Virus record (IMG/VR): IMGVR_UViG_3300034418_005345
Span: 1-36,718 of that record
DNA length: 36,718 nucleotides
Direction: 5' to 3' (one strand)
DNA from: a virus
The first letter of the stretch is position 1; each line of letters begins with the position of its first letter. Below are positions 17,616-24,942 of this stretch, one piece after another. Under the pieces are notes generated by a model that made no database searches, was not told the origin of the DNA, and saw only the letters and a list, made by a program, of their open reading frames with translations. The translations under genes were made by a program, and so were the position numbers.

Positions 17616-17755
17616 TGTAGTGTCTCCTTATTAGAGGGTTATAAGATAAGTGATTAAGTTATCTCGCTCTCCGTCAAAGGTATCACCCGCAGGTGGCTCC
17701 GCTTAAAACGAAATTATGTTCACAACGCTAAAACGCATTGCGAAAATTTGTCAAA
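17616..17755 (-). promoter_or_regulatory. capsid leader region, probable promoter area
   Basis: These 140 bases between scaffold and capsid genes are the largest gap in the structural part of the late block. In T7 a strong phage promoter stands just before gene 10. On the plus strand ATGTTCACAACGC here resembles ATGTTCGCACGC in the 24.25 kb divergent region, in the same orientation relative to the late genes. That is a weak candidate for a shared promoter element. A small hairpin (CACC/GGTG) lies at about 17686-17697. Confidence 0.35.
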
Positions 17756-18502
17756 TTAAAAGGTACTCACCTGCAACCTGCGCTGGACTTGTTTATGGAA
17801 GCTGGAGTTCTGGTCCCTATATTCTGGTCGTCCCATGTCTTTTGCGGCTTCCTTCATACTTCCGTATGGTTGTACCCCGCCAAGTCCAGAGGTTTCGCCC
17901 TGGTAGACTTTGACTCCTTTATTGTTCTCAGCCTTATAGCGGTTGAAGATATACTCAGCCGCCATCATTGCAGCGTCAGGATCTCCAGAGTTATAAGCAT
18001 TGTTGTAAGCCGCTATCTGGTTTTCCGTCAGGTTGGAGTCAGCCCAATCCAACATGGCATCATGTTGGTTCCCTGCTACTGACCTGACCTTGTTATCAAA
18101 CTGCTCACGCATTGCATTCTGTCCAGCAATGAAAGCGTCTACGACTTCCCGTGGGAATCCTGATTTCTCCAGGGTTCCATAGGTGGTATCGCTTAGTCCA
18201 TTCTGCTCGAAGAACTCAGTCCGTGCTGACTCTAATACTTCGCCTACGTTGTTAGTCGGAGGGGATTCGTTGTCCGGCTTCCGCTCCCCGAGTTTCTTTT
18301 GTAACTCAACGTAAGCCTTAGCTTGTTCTTCTACGGACTTGTATTTATCCAAGAGCCATTCGGGACGCTCCGGTTGTTCTTCTTGTCCTTGTTCTTCTGG
18401 TTGATCCTCAGCTAGTTGTTCATCGACAACTTCCTCCTGGTCTTCAGGTGCGATCTCGGAGGGTGCGGGTTCATTGATTTGTATGCTACTTACTACGCCC
18501 AT
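17756..18502 (-). CDS. capsid assembly scaffolding protein (T7 gp9-like)
   Basis: A 248-residue acidic protein between portal and capsid genes. The N-terminal half is rich in Glu, Gln, Pro and Asp (for example DQEEVVDEQLAEDQPEEQ). The conserved PEWLLDKYKSVEEQAKAYVELQKKLG motif follows at about 48-73, a signature of T7-like scaffolds. The C-terminus is helical and more basic, as expected for capsid contact. It is somewhat shorter than T7 gp9 (307 aa). The protein guides prohead formation and is then lost. Three bases separate the portal stop from its ATG. Confidence 0.92.
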   Translation of the reverse strand: MGVVSSIQINEPAPSEIAPEDQEEVVDEQLAEDQPEEQGQEEQPERPEWLLDKYKSVEEQAKAYVELQKKLGERKPDNESPPTNNVGEVLESARTEFFEQNGLSDTTYGTLEKSGFPREVVDAFIAGQNAMREQFDNKVRSVAGNQHDAMLDWADSNLTENQIAAYNNAYNSGDPDAAMMAAEYIFNRYKAENNKGVKVYQGETSGLGGVQPYGSMKEAAKDMGRPEYRDQNSSFHKQVQRRLQVSTF

Positions 18503-18505
18503 TTC

Positions 18506-20065
18506 TTATTCTGTTGGTTGTTGTGCTCTTTCTGCCATCTCCTGCTGTTGCATATATTGTGCGCTCGCAGTCTCAATGGCGGGTTTACCAAGTTGAGAAG
18601 CCATCATCATCATTTGCTGCTGTTGCTGCTCTTGTGCTAATTGCTCCTCAGACTTAACTAGATTCTCTGTTTCAATGCCGAGTGCCGTTGCCCTCCGCTT
18701 GAAGTATTCAGGTATGCTCAAGACTTGCTGGACTGCTTGTGGGCCCACTACTTGGTTCGCTCCAGCCAGGAACATATCCAGGCGATTAAGGTCGTTACCA
18801 CGTCCAAGGGCTTCCACGCCTGTAGTAATGGCTGGCTTGACTATACCCTTGGGTAGTTTCGGAAGACGCTTCTCTTGGGTCATGCGGTTCATCAGGAGGC
18901 GCACCAATGGCAACTGGAACTCTTGCGCTTGTAAGCTGTACAATCCACCAAGGGCGGACTCTAGCTCCTGGGACAACATACGGATCTCCTCGGCGGTAAC
19001 ACGCTCTGCTCGCCGCACCACGCCGCTGTTGATTAAGAATGCCTGGGATACACGCTCTTCAATCCTTGTCGAAGTCTCCAAGGCTACTCTGAAGTCATTG
19101 TACTTCTGCAACTGCAATGGGACTACATCTTGAGCCAAGCCCTCGATAACGCCGCCGTTGGGTGCATTTACAATGTCGTCGGAGTTTGTTACCCCGTTGG
19201 GATTGTTCAAAAATAATAACCTGGAAGCAGCAGCAGATCCTTCGAGGAGCGCACGGGACAGTCCTTCCAGGGAACGAAGGTCGCCAAGGTATTCCTCAAC
19301 GTATCCACGGCCATAGCTTTCCCCGTCGATCCGGTTGAAGCGCAAAGCAATGTAAGGAAGTTTCTCCTCCGTGTATGTAGTTTCGGTATCAGGCAGCACT
19401 ATGCCTTTGATTTCCTGCCATACACGGAATGTATCCTCACCTTCACGGACAATGGCCGTGTAGAGGTCACAGTTGGCTTCCTTGTCGTTGGCATACTGTG
19501 AACGGATCTCTTCAGGAAGTGCAGAGTGCGAGATGGTTTCCTGGGTAACAATCTTGAGGATGTTGCCCATCGGGTCACGTTTCACCACATACCGGTCCAG
19601 TCGGAAGACCCGGGTCTGTCCTGACTTGTCCATGTAGATCAAGGCATTGCCAGTAACGATCAAGTTGCGGATTGCTTCGTATGCTCCAACACGGATGGCG
19701 TTGGTTTCAATCTCCATCGAAACACTCTTTTCAATCTCCGATAAGGCTCGCTCCAGTTCAGTACGCAACCCACTAGCTTGCTCTTGTCCTAGTTCGGCCT
19801 GGGCTTTATTGAGTTCTCCCCGGTCGATTGTCAGGCGGAAGAATGGTGCGTTAGGTGGTAGCAATGCCAACAACAGCTTGGATGCCAGATTGTTTACTGC
19901 TTTTGCGCCTATGCCTTGATATGGCGTGGGTAGCCTGTTTGCGGGGCTATGTCCCAATGGCGGCATAAGGAATGGTATGGTCAGCTTAGAACCATCCCGC
20001 GCCCTATCCAGGAACATATACCTGTCCGATTCTAAATTCTGATAAATACCTTGTGCAGTTTCCAT
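18506..20065 (-). CDS. head-tail connector / portal protein (T7 gp8-like)
   Basis: A 519-residue portal protein; T7 gp8 has 536. Early motifs DRYMFLDRARDGSKLTIPFL, GIGAKAVNNLASKLLLALLPP and a later RSLEGLSRALLEGSAAASR are typical. The end is Gln-rich (QEQQQQQMMMMASQLG). Twelve copies form the portal vertex through which DNA enters and leaves. The start at 20065 (METAQG) was chosen because AAGGAG stands 8 bases ahead and the ATG shares a base with the upstream stop (TAATG). Earlier in-frame ATGs are too close to that site. Confidence 0.94.
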   Translation of the reverse strand: METAQGIYQNLESDRYMFLDRARDGSKLTIPFLMPPLGHSPANRLPTPYQGIGAKAVNNLASKLLLALLPPNAPFFRLTIDRGELNKAQAELGQEQASGLRTELERALSEIEKSVSMEIETNAIRVGAYEAIRNLIVTGNALIYMDKSGQTRVFRLDRYVVKRDPMGNILKIVTQETISHSALPEEIRSQYANDKEANCDLYTAIVREGEDTFRVWQEIKGIVLPDTETTYTEEKLPYIALRFNRIDGESYGRGYVEEYLGDLRSLEGLSRALLEGSAAASRLLFLNNPNGVTNSDDIVNAPNGGVIEGLAQDVVPLQLQKYNDFRVALETSTRIEERVSQAFLINSGVVRRAERVTAEEIRMLSQELESALGGLYSLQAQEFQLPLVRLLMNRMTQEKRLPKLPKGIVKPAITTGVEALGRGNDLNRLDMFLAGANQVVGPQAVQQVLSIPEYFKRRATALGIETENLVKSEEQLAQEQQQQQMMMMASQLGKPAIETASAQYMQQQEMAERAQQPTE

Positions 20066-20355
20066 TACCATTTCTCCTTGTCTGCCCAATACGCCGCGGA
20101 CATCTTTCCTTTTGCGATGTTCTTGGCGTGACGGGCTTTAAAAGATTTTCTCTTAGCTTTCATCCTAGCTGACTCCCCTGCTTTAGGTGCGCCAGCAGTC
20201 TTAGCTCCTTGTTCCCCAAAGCGGATGGTCTTCACCTTGTTCCCGACCTTTGCCACGACAACGTGGCTTTTCTTTGGGTGGCTAGGGGTGCGCTTGGGTT
20301 TGTTGTACCCGCTAACCCCTGCCCTTACTAACCTGGAATCTTTCTTATTCGGCAT
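20065..20355 (-). CDS. conserved basic protein upstream of the portal
   Basis: A 96-residue Lys/Arg-rich protein. Segments SGYNKPKRTPSHPKKSHVVV, IRFGEQG and RKSFKARHAKNIAKGKMSAA are characteristic of a small family that sits just before the portal gene in many marine T7-like phages (recalled as DUF6321). The strong basic charge suggests contact with DNA or with acidic virion proteins. Function is not established. It overlaps the lipoprotein gene upstream by 11 bp and the portal ATG by one base. Confidence 0.8.
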   Translation of the reverse strand: MPNKKDSRLVRAGVSGYNKPKRTPSHPKKSHVVVAKVGNKVKTIRFGEQGAKTAGAPKAGESARMKAKRKSFKARHAKNIAKGKMSAAYWADKEKW

Positions 20356-20632
20356 CGTTCTTAGCGGCTGGACGTTTCAATCCTTTGACCGAGGCGTTGA
20401 TTCCGAACAGCGGGTTGGAGTGTACCACATTGATTGACTCAATGGTCAGTACATCATCTTCGATCTTCGCATTCTGGGCGTTGACTGTGGTACTGGTGAT
20501 ATTGCCAGTCCTGGCGTAGTTCAGTTCCCCGAACTCGTAGCCCGGAAGATCCTTGATGGTTTGTGAGAGATTGAGACACCCAGTCCCCGCTACGCAGTAA
20601 CCGAGTGCCAAAAGTGTGATGATCGCTTTCAT
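20345..20632 (-). CDS. small exported lipoprotein-like protein, possible outer spanin
   Basis: A 95-residue protein with a short signal: MKAIITLLALGYCVAGTGC has one Lys, a hydrophobic core and a Cys at position 19. The residues before that Cys (GTG) are a weak lipobox, so lipidation is uncertain. The mature part is polar and beta-like (NITSTTVNAQNAKIEDDV). It sits at the downstream end of a lysis-like cassette, where an o-spanin (Rz1-like) would be expected, but it is longer than most and not proline-rich. It could also be a virion or exclusion lipoprotein. ATGA overlap with the upstream gene. Confidence 0.65.
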   Translation of the reverse strand: MKAIITLLALGYCVAGTGCLNLSQTIKDLPGYEFGELNYARTGNITSTTVNAQNAKIEDDVLTIESINVVHSNPLFGINASVKGLKRPAAKNDAE

Positions 20633-21222
20633 GGCTGTATGTTATACCTAACTTCAAAGTTATTTTCGTCAAAGACTAAATCATTTCTCAAGAGGCCACG
20701 GGCTAGTGCGTATGTACGGCACACATCGTTCTTGTCCGGTACTTTGCATTTGTATCCGATATGCGTTCCAATCCTTACCCCGAGGTAAATGAGATAAGAC
20801 TTGAGGCCACCCATGCCTTCGGCGTGCGCTGCGTCCCTGAGTATGCCGTCCGTGGTTGCGTTGCCTGTAATAAAGAATCCACGTAGCCAGTCGTGCAGGA
20901 TGCCGGAATAATAGAACTTGTTTGGGTTTATCAACCAATGTAGGAACCAGGGGACGCTTGGTCCGTCTGTTACCCGGCCAGCAGGGACTACCCATACAGT
21001 CTGGTGCGGGAAGTATTTCTCTACCAATGCCTCCAGGTATTCCTTCGATAAGAAATTAGGTTGCTCACATGCGTAACCAGTCCGCCATGAATCCAGGAAC
21101 GCTTTAATCGTGACATCGGATATGTACCCTCCGGCGTATTGGAAGACCAATGGCTCCAGGGTGATGACAAAATTGCCATCAACCTTTACCAGTTTTGGGT
21201 CATTTAAAAACTTTGCTTTCAT
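20629..21222 (-). CDS. DUF1353-like protein, candidate lysis-cassette component
   Basis: A 197-residue protein. The centre carries the DUF1353 pattern: VPAGRVTDGPSVPWFLHWL, PNKFYYSGILHDWLRG and DGILRDAAHAEGMGGLKSY. Conserved His-Asp (LHDW) and Asp/His residues (DAAHAE) would suit a metal site. The biochemical role of this family is not known to me. Members are often next to phage lysis genes, as here, with two coiled-coil membrane proteins upstream and a lipoprotein downstream. Because no lysozyme, amidase or transglycosylase was recognised in the window, this is the best candidate for a cell-wall enzyme. ATGA overlaps join it on both sides. Confidence 0.75.
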   Translation of the reverse strand: MKAKFLNDPKLVKVDGNFVITLEPLVFQYAGGYISDVTIKAFLDSWRTGYACEQPNFLSKEYLEALVEKYFPHQTVWVVPAGRVTDGPSVPWFLHWLINPNKFYYSGILHDWLRGFFITGNATTDGILRDAAHAEGMGGLKSYLIYLGVRIGTHIGYKCKVPDKNDVCRTYALARGLLRNDLVFDENNFEVRYNIQP

Positions 21223-21455
21223 CTTAGTACGTCAAAGACCTTGGACACCATCACGTTGATTGCCATACCGATGCCGATGCCGATATAGACTTTGGTGCGT
21301 AGGTCGTCCAGTTTCCCTGCCAGAGGGGCGAAAGTGTGTTCTTTGTGGTGGCGGAGTGCCTCCCTGTCCTCGATCTCACGGAACTCAACAGCAGCCATCC
21401 TGGCCTCTAATCCTGCCAGTCTTTCATCATGCGTGGATGGAATGTGATGGTTCAT
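21219..21455 (-). CDS. small coiled-coil protein with C-terminal membrane helix, holin-like
   Basis: A 78-residue protein with an N-terminal heptad-like helix (DERLAGLEARMAAVEFREI) and a C-terminal hydrophobic segment (VYIGIGIGMAINVMVSKVF, about 56-74). This order resembles XhlA-type hemolysin/holin accessory proteins, which are tail-anchored. A role in membrane permeabilisation at lysis is inferred from topology and neighbours. It overlaps both adjacent genes by four bases, so the cassette is translationally coupled. Confidence 0.65.
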   Translation of the reverse strand: MNHHIPSTHDERLAGLEARMAAVEFREIEDREALRHHKEHTFAPLAGKLDDLRTKVYIGIGIGMAINVMVSKVFDVLR

Positions 21456-21796
21456 TGTCCATCAGTGCCGTGACATTTGAGGAGTATGTTTAACTTCTCG
21501 TCCATACGGGACAAGGTTTTGCCAAGCTCGTTGATGCTGTTCCCGTGGCCATGTACTTCTTTGGCCAACTCGGCTACGTTGCCTTCAATGACCTTTAGTT
21601 TCTCCACGTCTACGTCGAGTCGGCTTTCAATTTTGTTAAGCCTCTGGAAGATTTCCTTGTTGTTTTCCCGTTCCGCACCTTGCTTTTCCATGAGCGAGAC
21701 AACCTTGGTTTTAAGTTCGCCGTAGCCTAAGACTGCCCCGCCTACTGTGGCGAAAGCGGCTATTGAGCCAAGTAGGACTGTCGGGTCAATTTCCAT
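21452..21796 (-). CDS. N-anchored coiled-coil protein, candidate inner spanin or holin
   Basis: A 114-residue protein starting with a transmembrane helix (VLLGSIAAFATVGGAVLGYG, about 7-26), then a long charged coiled coil to the end (RLNKIESRLDVDVEKLKVI and ELGKTLSRMDEKLNILL). One N-terminal anchor plus a periplasmic coiled coil is the i-spanin (Rz-like) topology. Together with the downstream lipoprotein it could form a spanin pair, though the two genes are not adjacent. A structural or holin role is possible. No clear Shine-Dalgarno precedes the ATG. Confidence 0.6.
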   Translation of the reverse strand: MEIDPTVLLGSIAAFATVGGAVLGYGELKTKVVSLMEKQGAERENNKEIFQRLNKIESRLDVDVEKLKVIEGNVAELAKEVHGHGNSINELGKTLSRMDEKLNILLKCHGTDGQ

Positions 21797-21801
21797 AATT
21801 T

Positions 21802-22044
21802 TCAGATGTCAGATTCTATGTACCAGATGTCATTTACATCATTGACGATTCCTAAAATCTGCTCATGTGTATAGACTGTCTTTCCATACAGGCAATAAGG
21901 TTTGTTGCCTTCATATTTTACAATAAAAAATTGCCCGTCACTAGAGTAGCGAACATCGCCCTGATCTTGGATTACCTTTGTAAAATCAATGGAATCCAAC
22001 TCCGAAGTCGGTACAATGATGTATCTTAAATTATTGTATCTCAT
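21802..22044 (-). CDS. hypothetical protein in the late block
   Basis: An 80-residue ORF with no family recognised. It alternates short strands and helices (YIIVPTSELDSIDFTKVIQ, FFIVKYEGNKPYCLYG, THEQILGIVNDVND). It fits tightly between the LamG-domain gene and the lysis-like cassette (5-6 bp gaps), which supports it as a real late gene. A tail-associated role is possible by location. Confidence 0.65.
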   Translation of the reverse strand: MRYNNLRYIIVPTSELDSIDFTKVIQDQGDVRYSSDGQFFIVKYEGNKPYCLYGKTVYTHEQILGIVNDVNDIWYIESDI

Positions 22045-22050
22045 CGGATG

Positions 22051-22782
22051 TTACGGAACTGAGGTTGACCAAGTTGCCCCACTGATTGTTCCACTATGAC
22101 CATTCCCAGAGGCATCTGCCACTGATGTTCCAGAACCCTCTTCGAGAGGTAGATTCATCACAGTGTTTGCAGTGTTTGGTGCTAATGCGCCAGTATTATA
22201 AAGGTTTGACATTTCATCAGCGGATAATTCTTTGTCCCATATTTGTGCTTCAGCAATCAATCCGTTTGCGTAGTCCGGCGTTGTGATATTCAGTTTACCT
22301 AATTGGACTGCACCACTTGTATTGTGCATGGCTACGTAAGTTCCTTGCGAATTACCGGACATTGAAACTAGGGCTCCATCAACATAAAGATTGATGTTGG
22401 TGTAACTACCTCCACCACTATACGTTGCACCAACATGATACCAAACCCCTGTGCTAAGAGGTGTTAGTCTCCACCTATTAAGTGAGTTACTGCCAGTTAA
22501 GTCAAAAAGAGACAAGGCAAGGTTACCAGCTCCGTCTCCAGTAAATACCCATTCTCTATTGCTATTATCTTGGAATTTAGAAATAATTCGGAATTTAGTC
22601 CAACTATCGGCTTTTACCCATGCGGTAATACTGAACGGGCTGTCAGTTGTTCCGTTGCCAAACGACAAATCGTCGCTATCTGGTACGCTCACATAATCAT
22701 TTACCCCGTCAAAGTCCAAAGAGTAAAAATTTCTCAATGGCTTGGCTATGCTACCTACCATGCCTGGAAGTATAAAACTCAT
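22051..22782 (-). CDS. LamG/concanavalin-like domain protein, candidate receptor-binding or decoration protein
   Basis: A 243-residue protein. Residues about 20-205 match a laminin-G-like jelly roll: SLDFDGVNDYVSVPDSDDLS, FSITAWVKADSW, WYHVGATYSGGG, INLYVDGALVS and GLIAEAQIWDKELSADEMSN. The end has the LPLEEGSGTSVADASGNGH motif common after such domains. These folds bind sugars and occur in phage tail spikes and capsid fibres. The gene lies among small structural genes at the head of the late block, away from the main fibre gene. Its ATG overlaps the preceding stop (TAATG). The target glycan is unknown. Confidence 0.85.
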   Translation of the reverse strand: MSFILPGMVGSIAKPLRNFYSLDFDGVNDYVSVPDSDDLSFGNGTTDSPFSITAWVKADSWTKFRIISKFQDNSNREWVFTGDGAGNLALSLFDLTGSNSLNRWRLTPLSTGVWYHVGATYSGGGSYTNINLYVDGALVSMSGNSQGTYVAMHNTSGAVQLGKLNITTPDYANGLIAEAQIWDKELSADEMSNLYNTGALAPNTANTVMNLPLEEGSGTSVADASGNGHSGTISGATWSTSVP

Positions 22783-23312
22783 TACGATGAGGTTTCGCCA
22801 GCAAGAATCCAGGTTGTGTCGGCATAAGACAGGAGGCTTGCTACCCCGTATTGTCCTGCAATCTTGGTGTGGCTATTGCGGTTGTTGATTGTCGTGCCTG
22901 AGCCGGAAATAGTAACCTGCCCTGCCCCAAGTTGTACCAGTGTGCAGTTGAAGTTAGCACCCAGGCCAGTCGGTACAGTCAGTGTGATTGCAGAAGCATT
23001 GTCTAGCGTGATGACCTTTCCTGCATCTGAACTGAGCAGGGTATAGGTCGTGCCTGTCTGTGCGTTGATGCTGGCATCAAACCCGAGGATCGAGTTGCCA
23101 TCGAAGTTGAAATCGTTAAGGTTCCCAGCATCAATCGTGACCGACCCGGTAAGGCTGTTTACGCTCTGCACAGGGGCTGCGCCCATCAGGTTGGTCACTG
23201 TTACCTTCTTGGTAACTGGTGTGCCACCAGGATCGTCTACCATCGGGATGATGTCTGTCCCTGCTGGTGTTGCACCGAGGGCTGTTAATTCTGTAATCTT
23301 TTTGTCTGCCAT
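22782..23312 (-). CDS. tail fibre-like / accessory tail protein
   Basis: A 176-residue protein with the opening MADKKITELTALGATPAGTD followed by IIPMVDDPGGT, a very common start of small phage tail and fibre proteins. It continues with VQSVNSLTGSVTIDAG, and a beta-rich C-terminus (LDNASAITLTVPTGLGANF, then VTISGSGTTINN). This type of protein often forms a trimeric adaptor or fibre shaft. GGAGG nine bases ahead supports the start. It is followed by the LamG protein with overlapping codons, so the two may form one accessory appendage. Confidence 0.8.
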   Translation of the reverse strand: MADKKITELTALGATPAGTDIIPMVDDPGGTPVTKKVTVTNLMGAAPVQSVNSLTGSVTIDAGNLNDFNFDGNSILGFDASINAQTGTTYTLLSSDAGKVITLDNASAITLTVPTGLGANFNCTLVQLGAGQVTISGSGTTINNRNSHTKIAGQYGVASLLSYADTTWILAGETSS

Positions 23313-23315
23313 GTC

Positions 23316-23504
23316 TTATGCCTCCCAAATTAAAAAGTCACCTGCTTCGGTGAGTAGTTGCTCGCTAAGTTCCGTAAGTAATCCGTCAACGGCTCCTGCT
23401 GGTGTGCTAGGGAAATCACCCAGAACTGCTACACTTGAGGGTACACTAATACTGCTGGCCAGTGTGTACCCCTGGGTTAGTCCGCTGGGGATTTCTACGC
23501 TCAT
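23316..23504 (-). CDS. small hypothetical structural-region protein
   Basis: A 62-residue ORF, rich in Ser, Leu, Thr and Ala (MSVEIPSGLTQGYTLASSIS, then LLTELSEQLLTEAGDFLIWE). No family is recognised. It is packed between two likely structural genes on the same strand. A ribosome site is not obvious. Confidence 0.6.
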   Translation of the reverse strand: MSVEIPSGLTQGYTLASSISVPSSVAVLGDFPSTPAGAVDGLLTELSEQLLTEAGDFLIWEA

Positions 23505-23516
23505 TGTGTATTGTTG

Positions 23517-23834
23517 TTACAGGCCAGAGCTTCCGCCAATGGCCCATACCGAATATGCGCCATCCGTGCGAGCAGAGAGGTTAGCACGTACTGCCATGTA
23601 TTGGCCATTATTTTGGTAGATGATCTTATCCGCGGTTGCAGTAAATACCTCTTCATGGATGTCAAACCATGTGCCTCCAACTTTGCCTTGGATTTTCAAT
23701 GTGCCTCCAGAACTTGCGCCAGCGCATCGCAGAAAAAAAGTCCAGCCCCGTTCACGCTCGGCATTAAATTCTGCTCCTGCGCCCGTCGATGTTGCGGCAT
23801 TGAGGAGTTGGATTTCGTGTGCTTTGTATAACAT
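23517..23834 (-). CDS. small putative virion protein
   Basis: A 105-residue protein with an immunoglobulin/carbohydrate-module look: strands GWTFFLRCAGASSGGTLKIQG, GTWFDIHEEVFTATADK, then QYMAVRANLSARTDGAYSVW. This type of short beta protein is common among phage decoration or tail accessory proteins. Its place among LamG and fibre-like genes supports a virion role. No closer family is recognised. Confidence 0.65.
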   Translation of the reverse strand: MLYKAHEIQLLNAATSTGAGAEFNAERERGWTFFLRCAGASSGGTLKIQGKVGGTWFDIHEEVFTATADKIIYQNNGQYMAVRANLSARTDGAYSVWAIGGSSGL

Positions 23835-23835
23835 T

Positions 23836-24054
23836 TTATTGCCCTGGTTGGTTCATGCTAACCCCAGACCCTGCGCTAGTGATGCCGACAGAGGGAGAGC
23901 GGTAGGTAAGTTGGGAAGTGCCTCGCTTCTTTTTGGTAACAGTTCCCCTGGCAATTTTCCTTGGAGATTCCACAGAAGAAGCGACTTCCGTTGGTGGAGG
24001 AGGAGCTGGAGGAGGAGGGGGTGGAGGTTGTGGTGATGGGCCGCCGAAACACAT
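23836..24054 (-). CDS. short proline-rich phage protein
   Basis: A 72-residue protein starting MCFGGPSPQPPPPPPPAP. The rest is basic and Ser/Thr-rich (ARGTVTKKKRGTSQL). Small genes opening with Met-Cys-Phe-Gly and a poly-proline run are frequent next to structural genes of short-tailed phages, but their function is unsettled. It is the second gene of the late block. Confidence 0.75.
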   Translation of the reverse strand: MCFGGPSPQPPPPPPPAPPPPTEVASSVESPRKIARGTVTKKKRGTSQLTYRSPSVGITSAGSGVSMNQPGQ

Positions 24055-24056
24055 GA

Positions 24057-24242
24057 TTATTCGCTGGTTAAAATGTTCTCGTTCTGTTGTTTATGAATCC
24101 TTTTGAGGAAGTCAATGACACGCTGTTCACCTGCCATGACCCAGATTTGCCTATCGTCCCAATCGGTATCGGGACAACGGAGCGGAAACCTTTTAATCAT
24201 TTCTTGGAGCATGTCAGTTGAGACTGTTGGGAATCCTTTCAT
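24057..24242 (-). CDS. small hypothetical protein, first gene of the late block
   Basis: A 61-residue protein (MKGFPTVSTDMLQEMIKRFP, then DTDWDDRQIWVMAGEQRVID) of unknown function. ATG at 24242 was preferred over a GTG nine bases upstream because AGGTGG then has normal spacing. Being first after the divergent promoter region, it marks the start of the leftward late transcript. Helical, mixed charge, no membrane segment. Confidence 0.65.
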   Translation of the reverse strand: MKGFPTVSTDMLQEMIKRFPLRCPDTDWDDRQIWVMAGEQRVIDFLKRIHKQQNENILTSE

Positions 24243-24369
24243 TCCTACCACCTAGAATGTTCGCACGCACGAAGGCAAACTTTTTTTTATTTTTTCCTTT
24301 ACAAGGCGAAATCTACACACATTGATAAACGGCGACCAACCGATTCATGTTGGAGAACAAAAGGACATT
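24243..24369. promoter_or_regulatory. divergent control region between late and replication blocks
   Basis: About 127 bases separate the leftward late block from the rightward replication block, so promoters for both should lie here. It contains an AT-only run (about 24281-24300) next to CACGCACGAAGG, and the element AATCTACACACATT at 24310-24323, identical to the one before the ribbon-helix-helix gene. AAAAGGAC just before 24370 is the ribosome site for the first replication gene. No canonical sigma-70 pair or known T7-class promoter was recognised. Confidence 0.65.
24310..24323 (+). promoter_or_regulatory. shared upstream element AATCTACACACATT, copy B
   Basis: Exact 14-base match to 2840-2853, here 46 bp before the ATG of the annealing protein and oriented toward the replication block. 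A looser relative (CTACACGCACATT) lies at 25298-25310, before the exonuclease gene. ATCTACACAC also occurs on the minus strand at 33493-33502, just before the RNA polymerase start but within a tiny ORF. Confidence 0.4.
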
Positions 24370-24942
24370 ATGAAAGAACTAGCAAAAGCCCTGTTGAAAG
24401 CCAGGGCAGAGATGGGGAAGCTCATCAATAACGCAAAGAATCCTCACTTCCGTAGCAACTACGCTACGTTGGATGAGGTGATCCGGGTAGCCCAGGAACC
24501 TCTGGCAAGCAATGACGTATGTGTCATCGAGCGTTGCGTAAGCGGAGAGTCTTCCACGATCCAGCAACTTACAATGATTCATTGTGAGTCTGGAGAAGAA
24601 GTCACCAGTTCAATGGAGCTGGTCTGCAAAGACCCAACGAATCCTCAGCAGTTGAAAAGCGCACAGACATACGCTCGCCGGATGCTTTGGACAACAGCCG
24701 CTGGACTTGCGCCAGAGGACGACGATGGCAATGCCGCCAGCAGTGGCAGTAGCAATACCGCCAAGGACGCAGCCGCACGGCTTAGGCAAGCACTCGGTAG
24801 CAATGTTGAATCAGTCGAGCGATACGCACGATCCAAAGGCATCCTCGGAGAAGGTGAGCCATTGGAGAAGCTGGACATTAAATGGATTCTCAAGGGGTTG
24901 AGTAACCCAGAACAACTAATCGAAAAAGCAAATGAGCAATAA
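24370..24942 (+). CDS. Erf-type single-strand annealing protein
   Basis: A 190-residue recombinase of the ERF family. The signature is clear: LAKALLKARAEMGKLINNAKN, then NPHFRSNYATLDEVIRVAQEP, LASNDVCVIE, and SAQTYARRMLWTTAAGLAPEDDDGN ending the core. Such proteins form rings that anneal complementary strands and can circularise or concatenate phage DNA (P22 Erf). The C-terminal 50 residues, after a Ser/Ala/Asn-rich linker, form a separate small domain. ATG 24370 follows AAAAGGACATT, while a TTG 48 bases upstream has no ribosome site. First gene of the replication block; its end overlaps the next start. Confidence 0.92.
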   Translation: MKELAKALLKARAEMGKLINNAKNPHFRSNYATLDEVIRVAQEPLASNDVCVIERCVSGESSTIQQLTMIHCESGEEVTSSMELVCKDPTNPQQLKSAQTYARRMLWTTAAGLAPEDDDGNAASSGSSNTAKDAAARLRQALGSNVESVERYARSKGILGEGEPLEKLDIKWILKGLSNPEQLIEKANEQ

